Shown piece by piece: positions 1 to 14,279 of a stretch of 64,000 nt of DNA. A program made the position numbers and the translations under genes. The stretch comes from Paulownia fortunei (taxonomy: Eukaryota > Streptophyta > Magnoliopsida > Lamiales > Paulowniaceae): contig CM033108.1 of assembly GCA_019321725.1 (NCBI GenBank), positions 5,464,001-5,528,000 of the forward strand. The letters run 5' to 3'. Under the pieces are notes generated by a model. The model saw nothing but the letters and a program-made list of their open reading frames with translations, made no database searches and was not told where the DNA came from. Positions within the stretch are counted from its first letter, which is position 1; each line of letters begins with the position of its first letter.

Positions 1-95
1 AATTCTCAAATTCTCAATATTCAATCAATTTTCCTGCGAGTTAAAAGGCAAGCATAAATGTCCATAAATTGAAAGCACAAGTACCTAATACTTAC

Positions 96-3000
96 ATCAG
101 ACTCGAGTAACAAGTTAAGCAAATTACGAGACTCAGCAATATGATATAGCTTTGCAGCAAACATCACCATCGCAGTCGATAATACAAGAAGTGATCTCTG
201 ATACACTGGAGGCAAGGACCCTGTGATGAGACAACAATACGTCAAACATAAAATTTTACTGCTTTCATATGCAGAAGTTCATTGATAGTGTCCCAAACCA
301 TTATTGGAGTCTAAAGACAGCTTTCTAATTGACAGGGGAAGCTGAAAGAATCTGAGTACTAGGTTATCATTGGAGTTCTGCAACAAAGTGAAAATGAGAG
401 ATCACGTCACAGACCAGAAATAAAATTTTAACCACCACGCATCACCAAAAGATACCTCTGGAAAATAAAGTAGTAGAGTTATGACTACAGATAGATGTAT
501 AACCAAAGATACTTCTGGAAAATAAAATAACAGAGTTGTGACTAAAGAATGCAACAAGCACAGGAACCAACAATATAAAACATGTAAGAACTTCGTATTT
601 AAGTTCTAACCTTAAGGCGACAAGAAATAAGTGCTAAACAGAATGAATGAGCTATAGCTTCAATATTTGCAGGTAGATTATCAGGAAGATTGACTTGTAT
701 CCATAAAGCAGAAAGCAACTGCACCATTTGGTCCTCATTGCATTGCAAAAAATATTGATCCTGCATCAATTCACAAGACCACTCATCTAACAGACGATAA
801 CAAATAACCATGACAATTTGACCATGTAAATATTCCTACAGTCTCATTCAAGCTAGCTGGACCATTGGTCCTGTCAACAATGGAGCTTATTATATGCATA
901 TTAGGAGAATTCTTGTGGGACCTCCCATGTTTCCACTCTTCCTCAACTTTGTTCAGCTGCTGATAATCATCTTCTTCACTTCCCTGCTTCACTTTAGTTC
1001 CATATATTTCTAGACGAAGCTTCTCAAGTAGAGCTGTAATTGAGGAACATGTGGATGCACTTTTGGAATGCCACCTCTTTGGATGGTTTAAAACATCATT
1101 TCTTGCATGAGCAAAACTTGGAATTAGAAGAACACAAAATATTTGATGTCCTCCAACACGTATTTCAACATCAGAATGCAACATCACTTTCAGGAGTTGA
1201 ATGAAAAGAGCCTCCGGAAACACCTGAAAATGAAAATAAGTATCAAAACTCGTCTCAGAGGACCAATCAATATTAGCAAAATGGCAACAGGATATCTTAT
1301 TTTAATCTCTACATTCTTCAGTCAGTAAAATATTCTTTAAATTTTCATAAATCTTTGGCATAGAATTTAAGACAACGTATAAGCTTAATTGATGAAAAAT
1401 GTAACCGAATCACCAATTTGTAATTCACTGCACTGCAACAGCTGTAAAATACAGATCATTATCAGATAAATTAATGCAAAATATACATATAATTGGTTGC
1501 AGTTGCATTAGTCACATATCTTCAAACTCCAAATTAGCTGGGCTCATCTCTGATCAGCACAAGCATGGTTATTTTTTATTATTAGTCCAAGCCAAAAGAA
1601 TGGAAGACTCAGTTGTGTGTGCGCGAACCTTTTTAAAAATACACAGAAGAAAGACAAGCTAATATCTGCAGATGTTTCCCTTCTTCAGATCCACACACAC
1701 ACCCACAGAAAAAAAAAAAAAAGGATTAGTATTTGCAGAAGATGTAAATAACAATATTCAAAGCTTCTCACCTGCTGAGAGTGGAAAGATATAGATGCCA
1801 AGGAAATCACATGAGCAAGAATTATAAGTGAGGCAAGTGCTGCCCTGGCAACAACTCTTATGGGAGAAAGTTTCTCCAGTGTAATTGCCATCATATCAAA
1901 CAGCGGCCGCACATCAACAATCTGACAATAACAAATAATTAATCAGGCAGACAGAAGGGAAAAGGCAAATAAGTCGATTCCGTTAGTCATTACCCCTCTC
2001 ACAGTTTCCAACAAACAAGTTTCAATGGAAGTCTGCAATGCAGCATTCACATTCAGCTCTTGTTCTCCAACTGATTCGGCTGTTGCTTGAAAGCTTTTGC
2101 GCAAGTGTCTGAAGAGGTCACTAACAAACCCCATATCAGAAATCACGGTTTCTGACCTAATTTGATGGGCCAAACAGCTAGCAGTTTGGATGATGTGACA
2201 TTTCATCTGGGAATCATGTGCAACATTCTTGTGGTCCAAATGTCGAACAACACCGGCTAAAATTAATTGCTGATATCCTATAATCAGATGAAATGTCTTT
2301 GTCAACCTTTCTAGGATCAGAATCCAAAATTTTAAATTAAGCAAACATTTGCAAGTTATCCATTAAAATAAAATTAGCAAAACGGACAATGCATTTGATT
2401 TCACGTTTGATTTCACGACAAGTATACAGCTATCAAGAAACTCAGAAAGAAGAGACTTTCCCAATTAACTTAAAAAATTATCCTACTCTTTCCAACGTAC
2501 TATAATTTCCGTAAATTAGTGTGGCATGTTACTCATGAATGCTGGTCTAATTGTCATAATTCTTGATAAATCATTTCATATTAGTCTTTTCACCTTACAT
2601 GTTCATACAGCAGTATCCACAACCCCTTTATGGGGCTGTGTAGCAAGAAATGATGTATTTTGTTAAAGAAAACACTTTGCATAAATTGATTAGAATGGGT
2701 AAATCAAACATTTGTCCTTGAGGGTCCGACAATAATCCTCTCACTCCTACTAACTGATGTACTCAAGATGCATTTCCTCTAGCTCTGGAAATGAACTGGA
2801 TTAAAGGGGTCTTACTCCCCCAGCCAGAACTATGAAATTAATAATAAAGTGGATAATATTAATTTCACAAGTTAATAGAAGTAGCCAAGCAGCAGTGTGA
2901 AATGCTGTGCTCAAAATATTTTCAAGACAAACATGCAGTCAGGTAACAATTAGACCGAGGTATACATAACATAGAACTCATCAAAACAAAAACTAATTTT

Positions 3001-6000
3001 TTTTTAAATGACAGCTCAGCATACTGAAGAACAGTTAACAAAAAAAAAAAAATTGCCCTCCACCATCTTTGATTGAAGATCACATGTTGACTGATAGGAG
3101 AGGACCAAACTTAAGTAATAACGATAAGAAAAATATTGCAATCTCAATTTTATAATTATTTTTTTAGCTGATCTCGTGGACAAGGTGAATCCATTTATCA
3201 TCCTCATTTTGAGGTCAATTCCAAGAGCCCTTTGAAGTCTGAGAAAGCCTCAAGCTACTACAATACTTCAGTGATTCAAACATTATTGGAAGCTGTGAAA
3301 TTGGAACCATAGTGTTTAACAAAGACTCCAAAAATAAGATACAAAAGTTATTGGATTCACATGAACTTAATCCTTAAATATGCTGCCATACTTAACAGCA
3401 GAGATGGAAGATGAAGTCGCCAGAGTCTAAATATAAAAAAATTAGCATACAGCCAAAGCTAAAGAAAGGAAATGTAGATACAAAGGTAGGGCAAATCACC
3501 TGGATTTTCCACAAAGGATGACATATCAGAAAGAACAATGGGGGCCAGGCCATGCTGAGGAACCCAGTGTCTTCTCATGTCAAAATAGACAAACATTGGG
3601 TCCAATACTCGGCGCATTGTTGTACTCTCCTTTGCCAGATCAACCATCCTCTGGATGCAAATTTGAGCCCATATTTTTGGTGTCTCAACCTCCTCTCTGA
3701 AGTCAAAAAAAGTTAGAGAAATGAATAACAAAGAGTAAGTGGCAGACAGTGCAGGCCTACTATTTTAGCAGCAGTCTCCAATTATTAACCAAGTAAATAA
3801 GCCATTTCACTTTTTACATTCATAAATATTGAACAAATCCAACCTTAATAGGAGAGAAGCATCTTTCTTTTCTGGCCGGAATCTTATGATCATGTGGCTA
3901 GGGCTAAACTCACCACCAACACCAGGAGTACCTCTTCCCTCGCATCTTGCTACTTCATCCACCCAATTATGATGTGCCTCCCTTCTTTCTTCATCTTCTT
4001 CGTTTTGTGTCTCCATCTCATAGTTATCAAGAGTAGCATGCACAATCTACAATCGGTAACGCAGATTTCATTTATACAAGTTTTGATTTCTTCCAAAAAT
4101 CTAACCAAACAAACTTACAATGAATCAAAAGGCATTTTGATTACAAAATAGACAGGATAAAAAGAAAAAATTGCCTATTCAATCATCTCCTTATTGGGTG
4201 AAGAAATAAGGGGTGACAAAAAAAGTTCACACCTTATTCGAGAGAATAAAACTGCTCGCCAGGGAGCATTTCAAAACAGGTCATCAGGATGATCAGATAA
4301 CAACTATAGGTCCATCCCTACTGCTTGATTATTGTGGCCACAAATGCCAAACAAACATGTATAAATATCCATTTATGCAGATTAAGTGTAAAATACCCCT
4401 AGGAAACAAGAAAGAGAAGGAAGTACGATCCACATTGAAGGGAAGAGAGCAGAAAAATCAGAAATATTTTTATCCAAGGACATAGAGAAAAATTTTCAGA
4501 ACAACCAAGCAAATAAATCACATTTTTCCATCTCATGCAGACATGCAGACTACTTAATGTACACTTAAAATTTTCAATAACGAAACCATGGTAAATTATA
4601 ATTGGATAGAATGACTTACAAAAATGAATATGAAGTGTAGTCTCTTATACACTTATTACTGGTATTATTATAAAGGCTTAGGATTACACCAGCAAATCAA
4701 AGCCCAATCATGAAATAAAACATATGCATTTCATTTCTATATCTGGAAATTACAGACAATTTTACACCAATTAACAACTGTCAGATGAGTAGACTATCAG
4801 AAAGAGAAACCTTTTCAAAATCAGCAAATATATGCGAGAACTCTGCCATGAACCAGACCTGCACATAAAGAACCAAATTAGTCTACTACTGAAGCGTGAA
4901 TTAATGCAAAAAAAATCTTTAAAAGCCAAGGTGATCAAGAATAACATGCTATGAATGTTAAGAAAATGAACTGACGAGATGGATTAAATTGTGAATTAAC
5001 TAGATAGCATGAATGATAGAGATTCCAGATACATAAAGTGATTTACAATGATAAAAGATTTAAAGAAGCATATGAAACCTAGTTTCTCAATCTAAATTAC
5101 CATGGCCGAAAGGCAACGCAAGCTCGATGCCCTTAAACTACGCTTTTGATGCTCATCTTCAGTCCTACGTGCCAGCATGCAAACTTTATCAACAAAGTTT
5201 TCAATATTGTGTGTATAAGTTCCATCCACCTGTAGATGGATAAACAAGAATAAGACAGCAGCATAGTCTGCACCCATGCTTATTGAAACGAGATGAAAAC
5301 ACACTAAACAACTCATTAATTCCTGCTTTCCTCTTCCCTGACATCTCTCTTTTTCTTTCTAACTTTTTCATTTCTACTGGGAAAAAGGGAATGGGTGTGG
5401 CGGTGAGAGCCATGTCTGAGAGAATGAGGAAAAAAATGAAGCACTTCCCTCCAGGAATTATACATCTGCTACTGTGACACTAACTCCTTGAAACATGTAT
5501 AATCAAAATAGCTACAATTTAACTTGCTTACACGAAAGCTTTTTTCTCTGCAATATAATCAAGAAGGCAGTTATCTCATGATCTTGTATTGCAAGCACAA
5601 AGTACCTTAATTTTCATGGCATAATGACTAAATGTGAAGCAGAAAATGTAAGACCATACACAGAAGATAGCCCAACTTCACCTTTCATTCTTAGGACAAA
5701 TTATCAAAGTCTAAGGCCATAAATCACCTGACAGTATATAAATGTACTCAGTGTATCGCATCCAGTTATCAGGACGGCATCTTGCTTAGAGTCATCCAGC
5801 AGTTCAATAACTACATTCAACAAATTAACAGCAAAATAGGCCCTGAAAGCATGAAGAAGTGGACATATTAAATTCAGGAAAAATGGAACTTCATAAAGTT
5901 TTTCTTGAACTCCACTTTAAGGTGGGTCCTTCAAACATCTAGAAAATCATGGGTAAATTAAGAATGAACATTTTCAACTCTATATTAAGATATTAATAGA

Positions 6001-9000
6001 AGAGAATAAGACAACAAACAACACAGCGGAGACGTTGAATTTATAGTGCAATTACAAACCTTCAAGAAATAAGCATTTTCATTTGTATGTTAATATCCAA
6101 GAAAACAGTAGTTGTTTAATCAAGTTAGCATTACCGCATGATCCCAAGCAAAGTAATTACATCAAATAGCAACTTACATTTGCTCCTTACAAATGCAAAG
6201 TAATTTGTTGTAAGCTTCTGCAACAACACTGACAAGTTTGATGTTGCCACTTCGCAGTTCTTTGTAACATCTTTCTTCAAGATATTTAGCAATCTAATAA
6301 AGTAGAATTTGCAAGCAAAAATCTCGTTAGCTGCACCCAAGAAACCTAACTTTACAATTTTTCTTTCATTGATAACATACACAAATGGTCTCACCTTTGG
6401 AATCCGGAAAGGGTTTTTGGAAGCATATTCACATAGCTTTACAACTTTCCTTTCATTTGAATGGCCATCCTGCAATAGAAAAAAAAAACCATAAATTTTT
6501 AATATATTTACGTTGGAGTCAGGGCAGATGGAAATTGGAAAAGGATGGTACAATATCGGATCAAGTACTCTCAGCTTTGTGGAATTCGCCAATATATGAA
6601 AAACTATTAGGCCCATATTTTATTGGATGATATATCCCAGTTCTTGTACAAATTCCACTCTGTACAGTTGTGTCCATCTGAGGCCCTTTGTTTTTAACTG
6701 CACCAGGTTTCTTCTAACACCCATTTGACAACTTCACTGAGAGCAAATTTTGGAGAAGGCCCTGTTCTTTTAGTTTATCACATTTGGCAGATAATTGAAA
6801 AGGGGCTAAAAGTGATGCACCTCCAGCAAAGTTGTCCAAAGGGAAAAAAGGCATGCATGCATCAAAGCAGGGGTAGTCCCCTTGAATGAGTGTAAATGTT
6901 GCAAGTCTGGCGTATTTTTTGGCAGTTACACAGAAATATTGTTACATGAGAAGGGAGCACAGAGAAATAACAAGATAGCATAAGAAAAGATGGTAAGAAA
7001 AAAAAATGAAAATAAGAAATAGAAGCCAAAACTGATATGAGTTTTTATGGTCCTCTAAGTTGGTGAATCATAAATGAAAGCATTTAGAAATATTAGAAGC
7101 TTGAGACAGGTTCCATATTCTTATCATTCCTAGCTAATGCTACTTTGAGTTAAGTATCTAGATAGTGTGAACACTATGCATTCATGGAGGGTGGACCAAC
7201 AAAATAGAACTTGTTTATTTTAATTTTTCCAGTAGCATGACGCATACCCTAACCATATAGAATCAATCAAACATCTTTGACAAACTTACAAATTTTACTA
7301 TGATCATTACAAAATATTTGATAAGCATGGCCCTTGTCCAACTTTAGATGTCAGACATGGGTACTTGATGCATTTTAAATAGTTGGAGTAACAAAAATTC
7401 AGCTATGAACTTATGCTTGGCAATATGGGGCCTTCAAAGGTCATGGCCCAACCTCATCAACATTTGAAAATTAAGTCCAAACACTAATTTCATAAATGAA
7501 GTCAATGAACTTATTACACTATTTATAATCCAATGCAAGTTTTGTTTATCTATGTCCTTTATTTTAAAGAATTCAAAAATTATGCACATTGTAGCACAAA
7601 ACAGCAAGGGGCTCAAATTGAATGAGGAAGAAGAGCAAAAATATGGTCCTGCGCCAATACACCCAAAACCATACTATTTCATTCTGAAGAATTCCCAATT
7701 CGCAGCTTTCACTTAAGTCTCCTAAGATGCCATGGAACACAGAAGCATTATAGTAACTGAGTAACTATGGCCTTTTATGCATAACGTGAATGTCAACAAC
7801 AACAAGCCAATCATTTTGGTTGACTCCTTGCCCAAATGTTATTTTCATGACTTTTGGTTTCTGATGTATATTTTCCTATTTAATGGTTTTGAATTCAGAT
7901 TATCTCTTTTCCCAGCAGAATATTGGAAGAATAAACTTACAAAAGACTATATAAGATTAAATATATTTATAAGTGTTAAACGATTAGCACACAGATTGTA
8001 CATGCTCATGGATTCTCCCCTCCCCCCACCACCCACCCACATACAAAATAGAGAACAATTTTTTCCTGAATAAATTAATGACATAGTCGGGCAGAAGGAA
8101 ATGGAGTTAAAATCCTGGATTTACCTAAACAGATAGCACAAGCAAGCTAAACTGTATACTGAGATTTCATCAAGCCACCCCATTTAATCTACAAGCTAAC
8201 TGATTCCAACCATACAAAATTTATTTTATCATATGAATAAGTGTGCTGAGAAATAGTGGATACAAAGATCAGAAAGATGTTTAAGGCAAAAGGATTACTA
8301 CTGCTGGAGAAAATCTGCTTTGTTCGAACTTTTTGAATATCAGATCATTCTCCACACAGAATAAATGAACACAAGTAATTATATACTAAAATATTTGACG
8401 AAATTGAGGAAAATTACCGCTATGTTTGTTGTTATTTCCGGCCATTTCCAAGAGAGTATTCTAGGAGAACGTATTCTCGGTAGTGGGTTCGGAGAACATG
8501 TAGAGAATAAAAATGTGTTTGGTGTTTTTGTTGGGAAAAATGATGTGACGTAGTTTGGGAGTCATTTTCATATGTAGATGTCTTGTCAATATTGTTTTAT
8601 TGTGGTTAGTGAGTGTGAGACATTTTCAGTAGCAGATGTTTGACATCTTGTCAATGTTGTTTTGTTGTAGTTAGTAGGGTATACAAACATATAAGTTTAT
8701 TTTAAATATTGTAATGAATGATTGGTATTCTAAGGGAAAATACTATATTCCCGAAAAATGCAAGTGGCATACACGTTTTCATCGACAAAGAAAATGATTG
8801 GGGGAAAATGAAACCCAACATAGCATACATTACCCGTCCCTATACCACCAATTTAATTTTCGTCCCTCTAATATCACCACTTAAACATTCGGTCCTTGAA
8901 CTGTCACTTTTTTTACAGTTCAACCCTGTTGTTAACTTGGGAGTTAATTTGGAAAGAAAACATCATGTCGAACACATGAGCATCAAAGGAGGGTCAGTTG

Positions 9001-9841
9001 ACATCGTTAGGAGGGCCCGATGAAAACAGAAATTTACATGATTTTTCAATCTCATTAGATCAATCACATGTTCATTTCATTAGGCCAACAGATGAAACTT
9101 TTACAAAAGAAACTGGAGGCTGGGATTGCACTTTGCAACAAAATGCAAAAGTTGTGATAGTTTTGGTGTGTTGTGTACATGACTGGTCATGGAGAATTCC
9201 AGTCAAAAGCACAAGGGAACTCACTAAACTAAGATGTTACCAGAAGATGATTTGTGAATATGGTAAGCTAGGCACACCAAAAAGATGTTACATATAGATT
9301 TCTTCAAATATAATGTGAATAATTCTCAAGAAATCCACCTTCAGGATATGAAGCTCTAATCCTTTAGGCTACACTCCTTACACATGTTAGAACAAGAAAT
9401 CAACCCAAACTGTGAAGAAGAACATAGTTTAAAATACTATGTAAAGGACAATTTAAGGACTGAAACTTTAAGTGGTGATATTAGAGGGATGAAAAATCAA
9501 ATAAGCGGTAAAGTATAGAGAAGAAAAATGTAATTTTCCACAAAATTGCAAAACATGACAACCCAGCATAGACAGTGCTGCAAGATTGATTGTTCACATT
9601 TACAGTTCTAAATATGCGCAATAATCAGTACCTAATCTGAAGATAAACATCTAAAGAGGTAAGAACAAATGCCAAAATACAAAATTTTTTGATAAAAAGA
9701 ACTCACAGGAGATTTGGGAAATATTTCAGCAAGCAATTTCTTGTAACGCTTAACAGGTTGCCGAGACCGTGACCTCAAAGCAGGGCAGCATACACACATG
9801 CTCTCACATGCTGGGAATATCTTGCGAGAAATAACACCCAT
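96..9841 (-). CDS. EFR3-like ARM-repeat protein (plant EFOP / SEMI-ROLLED LEAF2-like), 5' part of gene
   Basis: Plasma-membrane scaffold family that anchors the phosphatidylinositol 4-kinase PI4K-alpha complex (family knowledge). Coding exons read from the sequence: 9841-9707, 6469-6395, 6293-6178, 5842-5728, 5229-5101, 4858-4811, 4046-3844, 3696-3500, 2277-1994, 1921-1772, 1223-840, 760-611, 377-299, 220-96. All have GT..AG borders and matching phases, and they sum to 2,190 nt (730 codons) without a stop. The N-terminus carries a cysteine cluster (C12, C16, C18, C19) followed by basic [15 protein letters not shown], the usual S-acylation and membrane-anchoring region. The helical-repeat body includes [25 protein letters not shown] and [11 protein letters not shown]. 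The start is the ATG at 9841, just inside an exon that begins about 9847. The gene continues past the left edge; the family is usually near 1,000 aa, so roughly a quarter is missing. I see no frameshift. Rice SRL2 affects leaf rolling; which paralogue this is cannot be told. Confidence 0.9.
8801..9543. mobile_element. Intronic element with long terminal inverted repeats
   Basis: It lies inside the first coding intron of the EFR3-like gene. The left arm (about 8,830-8,905, containing CCCTCTAATATCACCACTTAA) is matched on the opposite strand by the right arm (about 9,440-9,515, the same string). The flanks of both arms are also similar. This gives a 0.74-kb element with arms of roughly 70-100 bp. 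No transposase is visible, so it is probably a non-autonomous DNA element (Mutator- or MITE-like). The exact ends and target duplication are not clear. Confidence 0.5.
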
Positions 9842-10580
9842 TTTTTCCTAAAAAAGTAAAAAAACAAAAGAAGGTCAAGGATGTATAATACCCACTTTTT
9901 CTTTAAATCAAATTACCATTACTCCTTCATGAACCCTCATAACCATTGTACTTTGCCTCATTTCACATAAGAGAGATAAAATGCAGAACCACAGTTGGCA
10001 AAACTAAAGTTAAAACCAAATTGTAATTAGCAAAGAGACCATATGTCAAGATTTAAACAAAATTAAAGAGAACTTGAAACTGAACATTAAATATGAATAA
10101 AATTTCCAAACATTACTTATACTTCAGAAAGGAAAAAATCTTCCAACTTTAGGAAGAGACATAGCAACAACACGCACAAGAAACAAAGAACCCACGACTA
10201 AAAATGAAACAGAAAAACAATAAACCGTAAAGAAGCAACATTTACACAGCCCAGAAAGAGAAAGCCATCCAGAAAACAGAAATGAAGTTTGAAAAAAAGA
10301 AATAATGTTGAAATTGCAAACCTTTCTCAGCACAGGCAGATCTGGGGAGCCAAAAAAGAACTCCCCACAGAAACCCGCTTGCTGTTTTCAGAGATTTTTC
10401 AAGAAACCCTCCACAAGTGTTCAAACTTCAAACAAAAGAACTGTGTGTGAAAAATAACAGTGTGTCGGAATATAACTTGTACTGCAGGACAAAAATTGAA
10501 CTAGGAAAGAGGGAGAGGAGAAGAAAAGGAAAGAGGGAGAGGGGGAGAAGGATCACGTGATTGTCAGAGTCATTACAGTG
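9842..10580 (-). promoter_or_regulatory. Putative promoter, non-coding first exon and 5'-UTR intron of the EFR3-like gene
   Basis: The ATG exon begins right after a T-rich acceptor ending at 9848, so an upstream non-coding exon is expected. A good donor (AAG|GTTTGC on the minus strand, GT at 10321-10320) follows a less AT-rich stretch up to about 10,440, which I take as untranslated exon 1. Upstream are a GA/CT-rich tract (about 10,500-10,550 and 10,640-10,720 on the plus strand) and a perfect G-box core CACGTG at 10554-10559. Exon 1 limits and the transcription start are inferred. Confidence 0.4.
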
Positions 10581-10748
10581 TCTAAAGAGTCTTGCTTTTG
10601 TCTCTGTCTGTCAGAAAACTTGGGAAGTCCCAAAACCCATTTTTTTTGACCTTTTTCTTTTTCCTGTTTCCCCTTTGCCCTTTGCGCTTTTTTTTTCCCT
10701 CTTCTTTTTTTTTTTGGGTTGCTTTTTTCAATATTTGTGTAATTATCA

Positions 10749-11150
10749 ATTTGCCAATTAAAAACTTTATAAAAAAATATGTAATATTATTTCGCCAATT
10801 AAAAACTTTATAAAAAAATATGTAATTACATCATTTAATAAATAAGAGATCAAAGACTATTTAAGTATAATTAATAATTCTAAAATTAAATCATACATAT
10901 CTTTAGAAAATGAACTATTACTAAAGTAAATTAATGCACACACTGAGATGGGGAATTCTATACTATACAATGTAATCTCTCTAAAGGTGCATTATACATA
11001 TTCTATGACATACTATGAGTATTTTAGCTCGAATAAGATTTCTTAATTATAGAATCTTGAGTCTCACCATAAATAAAATCTCTTCATTATAGAATTTTAA
11101 GACTGTTCTGAAATAAAAATTCTTAATTGTAGAATCTTGAAACTCAACTA
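10749..11150. repeat. Two short tandem repeat arrays in AT-rich DNA
   Basis: Array 1 (10,749-10,828) is a 41-bp unit present twice, centred on GCCAATTAAAAAC at 10,753 and 10,794. Array 2 (about 11,035-11,150) is a unit of about 44-55 bp present three times and diverged, recognised by ATTATAGAATCTTGA-like cores. There is no coding sign. Confidence 0.6.
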
Positions 11151-11379
11151 TATCATTTCGCCAAAATCTCAATAATTAATATAACTTATCTTTCATTTTT
11201 TCCTTTTTTTTTTTTTTTTTGTGAACTAAGGAAGATTTATTCATTACTGGATAGTAGCAAAAAGATTACAGGGGCATTTGTCAATCTATTTACAATAAAG
11301 ACAATATATCCTGCAAAAAGTTTGGGCACATATGATATTTAATTTCCCCCCCCCCCCCCCCTCCCCCCCAAAAAAAAAA

Positions 11380-13640
11380 AAAAACAAGATTGATTTGCTC
11401 CAAAATCAAATAATATTTTCCAACAATATCCCCATACACCTTCAACATTATTAGTATTATAACCTAAGTTAAGGCAGGAATCTCCCTAGCTGTTTCTTGT
11501 GATGCCCTCACATCCTGATGGCCCAGAATTGCCAAATGAGAAGAATATCCATCTATGTTTGCCTTAAATTATTTGTTTTCTTGTAAATAAACTCATACCA
11601 TTCGGTTTGCCAGTTGGGAGATTGTTCCATTTATTGATTTTCCTTATGAGTAACTGGATTTGATTCATCAATAATTTTGACAGATACCATTTAGGAAAAG
11701 CTTGTTATGGCTTGTTTGGTTTAATTTATATAGTTTATAAATATCTCCAGTTTGAATCTGAAATTGAGAAATGAGTTAATATTTTTAAAAAACACAATGC
11801 TATTAAAAGCAGCTCAATTATATATATAATATATATTGAAGGTAGCTGATTGTGCACCAACATGATGTGCCCTTGCGTAATCAAATGAAGTTACCAACCT
11901 AGCAAATGGTATCCTTATCTCCTAGTGAAGTCAACAAATTATGTGCATGTTGTTTATTTTTGCATTTCATTTTTTTCTATTTTTCTTTTTTCTCATTTCC
12001 TATTTTCTTTGTTTTGGGTAGTTTTTTTTTCCCAAAAAATTTCTATTTGAAAATTCTTCCTTCTCTTGTAACTCATACTTTTAATTTGAAGTTCAATATT
12101 GTCCAATCTTTAGAGACCTTCAATTATACACCCACACACAAAAACAAAAAAAACAAATGTTTAGTTAACTAGTATCAATATCTTTGTTTCATAATCACAA
12201 ACTTTCCCATTCCCAATTTTCTTCTCCTTAAATTAGTCTTTATTTTATATAATTTCAAACAATTACGATTATCATGAAAAGAAGAAGGAAAAAAAAGTTT
12301 GAAAAATGAATGATTGAATAATAAAAAAGATAGATGAAGTTATTGCGATATAGTTGGTAGTAGGTCGTCGACATTCACGAAGATGAAGAAAATTAAATGT
12401 AAAAAAAATTAAAAGAAGAAACGAGATATGGGTTTTTTATGAACTTGATAAATTATCGTTTTATTAGATCCATTTTTGAGTTGAGTTTTGTGTAGACATG
12501 TATTCACATATGGAGATAGGTTCAACAATAGGAACCAGACAAATTGAGGATCAACAAAAATAAGGGAACGAAAGGTTAAAAATATGGAATAAACTTCAAT
12601 TTGAATATATGATTTTTACATTCATAGAAAATTGTTCTCAAATTTTCTCACCTTATCACGAGCAAAAGTCTAAAGGTAAGGAAAAAATGGGAAACTTTCT
12701 ACTGCAGGAAAGAGACATGCACTTGCTTAGAAGCAATTGAGTCTCTAAAATTGAAAATAAAAAAAAAAAATGTTTCATTTTTTACCCTTCAATTATCTTC
12801 TTTTCAAAATCAATGCCACCAAGTAAACTTTGTAATTAAGGACAAAAAATGTCAATAACAGAAAGATAAAAACAATTGAGAACAAAAGTTACGAAAATAA
12901 AGATCTCTCTCATTCTTTATTGATTTAAAAGAGCATTTGATAAATAAAACTAGTGATGTTGGCATGCTAAATATTTGTGTATAGATTTTTAAAGTCATAA
13001 AAATTAAAATGTTTCTTTAAATTTTTATGCTAATTTAAATTTAATTATCTCAAATATTTATTGAAATTTATGAAACTTCATAAATCATCATATTTTTAAA
13101 TTTAGTTATATAATGTGATTAAGAAAAGAAGTTGAGATGGAAAAATGTAGAAATATGAGAGGAGATGTGAGAAAGAAGTAAGAGAAGTAAAACTAAAAGT
13201 GTGATTATTATATCTTACAATTTGTCAATTTTTGTTACAGGTGGTTAAGGTGATAGACCCCAAAAAAAGTCATTCAATTTGGCCTCATACATAAAAAGGC
13301 TACAAATAGTGAAATCACACTCTTATTCTAATATAAAAATAGTATAAATAGTGAAATCACTCTCTTCTTCAAAAAAATCATATGAATATTTATGCCTATT
13401 CAGATACCAACAAAAAATAAATAAATAAAGATAGTGAAATCACATTCTTCTTCTTCTTCTAAGACAACATATAGAACAATTGTCATTTTGAAAAATTATC
13501 TTTAAAAATTTGATATTCTATATTGGGTAAAATCGGTCAGTAAGAAAAAAAACTAGTGTCTCATTTTTTATGAAAAAAATAAAAAAATCTCCCGTCTCCC
13601 ATTGAATAGTGTACAATATTAAAAGGAATGATGAAAAAAA
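11380..13640. repeat. Tandem segmental duplication, copy A
   Basis: Non-coding AT-rich DNA whose landmarks recur in the same order in copy B: AATAATATTTTCCAACAA (11,408 and 13,668), GTTTGCCAGTTGGGAGATTG (11,607 and about 13,848), ACTTGCTTAGAAGCA (12,722 and 16,394), GAAATCACACTCTT (about 13,310 and 17,035) and TTTGATATTCTAT (13,508 and 17,178). A C-run followed by an A-run (11,347-11,385) sits at the left boundary. No gene is recognised. Confidence 0.7.
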
Positions 13641-14279
13641 AAAAATTTTGTTTTGTTCCAAAATTAAATAATATTTTCCAACAACGTCCCCATACGTCTT
13701 CGACATTATTAGTATCATAACGAAATCTCCCTAGCTGTCTCTTGTGATGCCCCCACATCCGGATGGGCCAGAATTGCCAAATGAGAATAACCATCTATTT
13801 TTACCTTAAATGTTTGTTTTATTGTAAATAAAAACTCATACCATTGGTTTGCCAGTTGGGAGATTGTTCCATTTATTGATTTCCTTATGTTATGAGTAAC
13901 TGGATTTGATTCATCAATGATTATGACAGATACCATTTAGGAAAAGTTTGTTAGGGCTTGTTTGGTTCAATTTATATAGTTTGAAAATTCATGAACGTTG
14001 GTTATGAATTCGAATAATTGAAGGAGAGATGAATAATCAGTTAATACTCTTATGTTTTAAAAAAATTAATATTAAATACAACTCATTGATTATATATATA
14101 TATAATAGTGAAGGTAGCTGATTTTGCACCAAAATGATGTGCTCTTGCCTAGTCAAATGAAGCTACCAGCCTACCAAATGCCATCTTATCTCCTAGTCAA
14201 GCCAACAAATTATGTGTATGTTGTCGATTTCTGCATTTCATCTATTTTTTTTTTTCTCTTTTTCTATTGTTTTGTAACA

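Noticed and set aside
1..33. Next exon of the EFR3-like gene after an acceptor-like CTCGCAG
   Set aside because: The required phase 0 reading hits TGA at the third codon. The true next exon is probably outside the window.
3380..3440. Possible extra exon between 3,500 and 2,277 of the EFR3-like gene (TTTATATTTAG acceptor)
   Set aside because: In the phase required by the preceding exon it meets a stop after 12 codons. Splicing 3,500 directly to 2,277 restores a Gly codon and the family sequence.
10561..10813. Hydrophobic open frames on the plus strand next to the EFR3 promoter
   Set aside because: They arise from a T/C-rich tract (poly-Phe/Leu) and have no domain.
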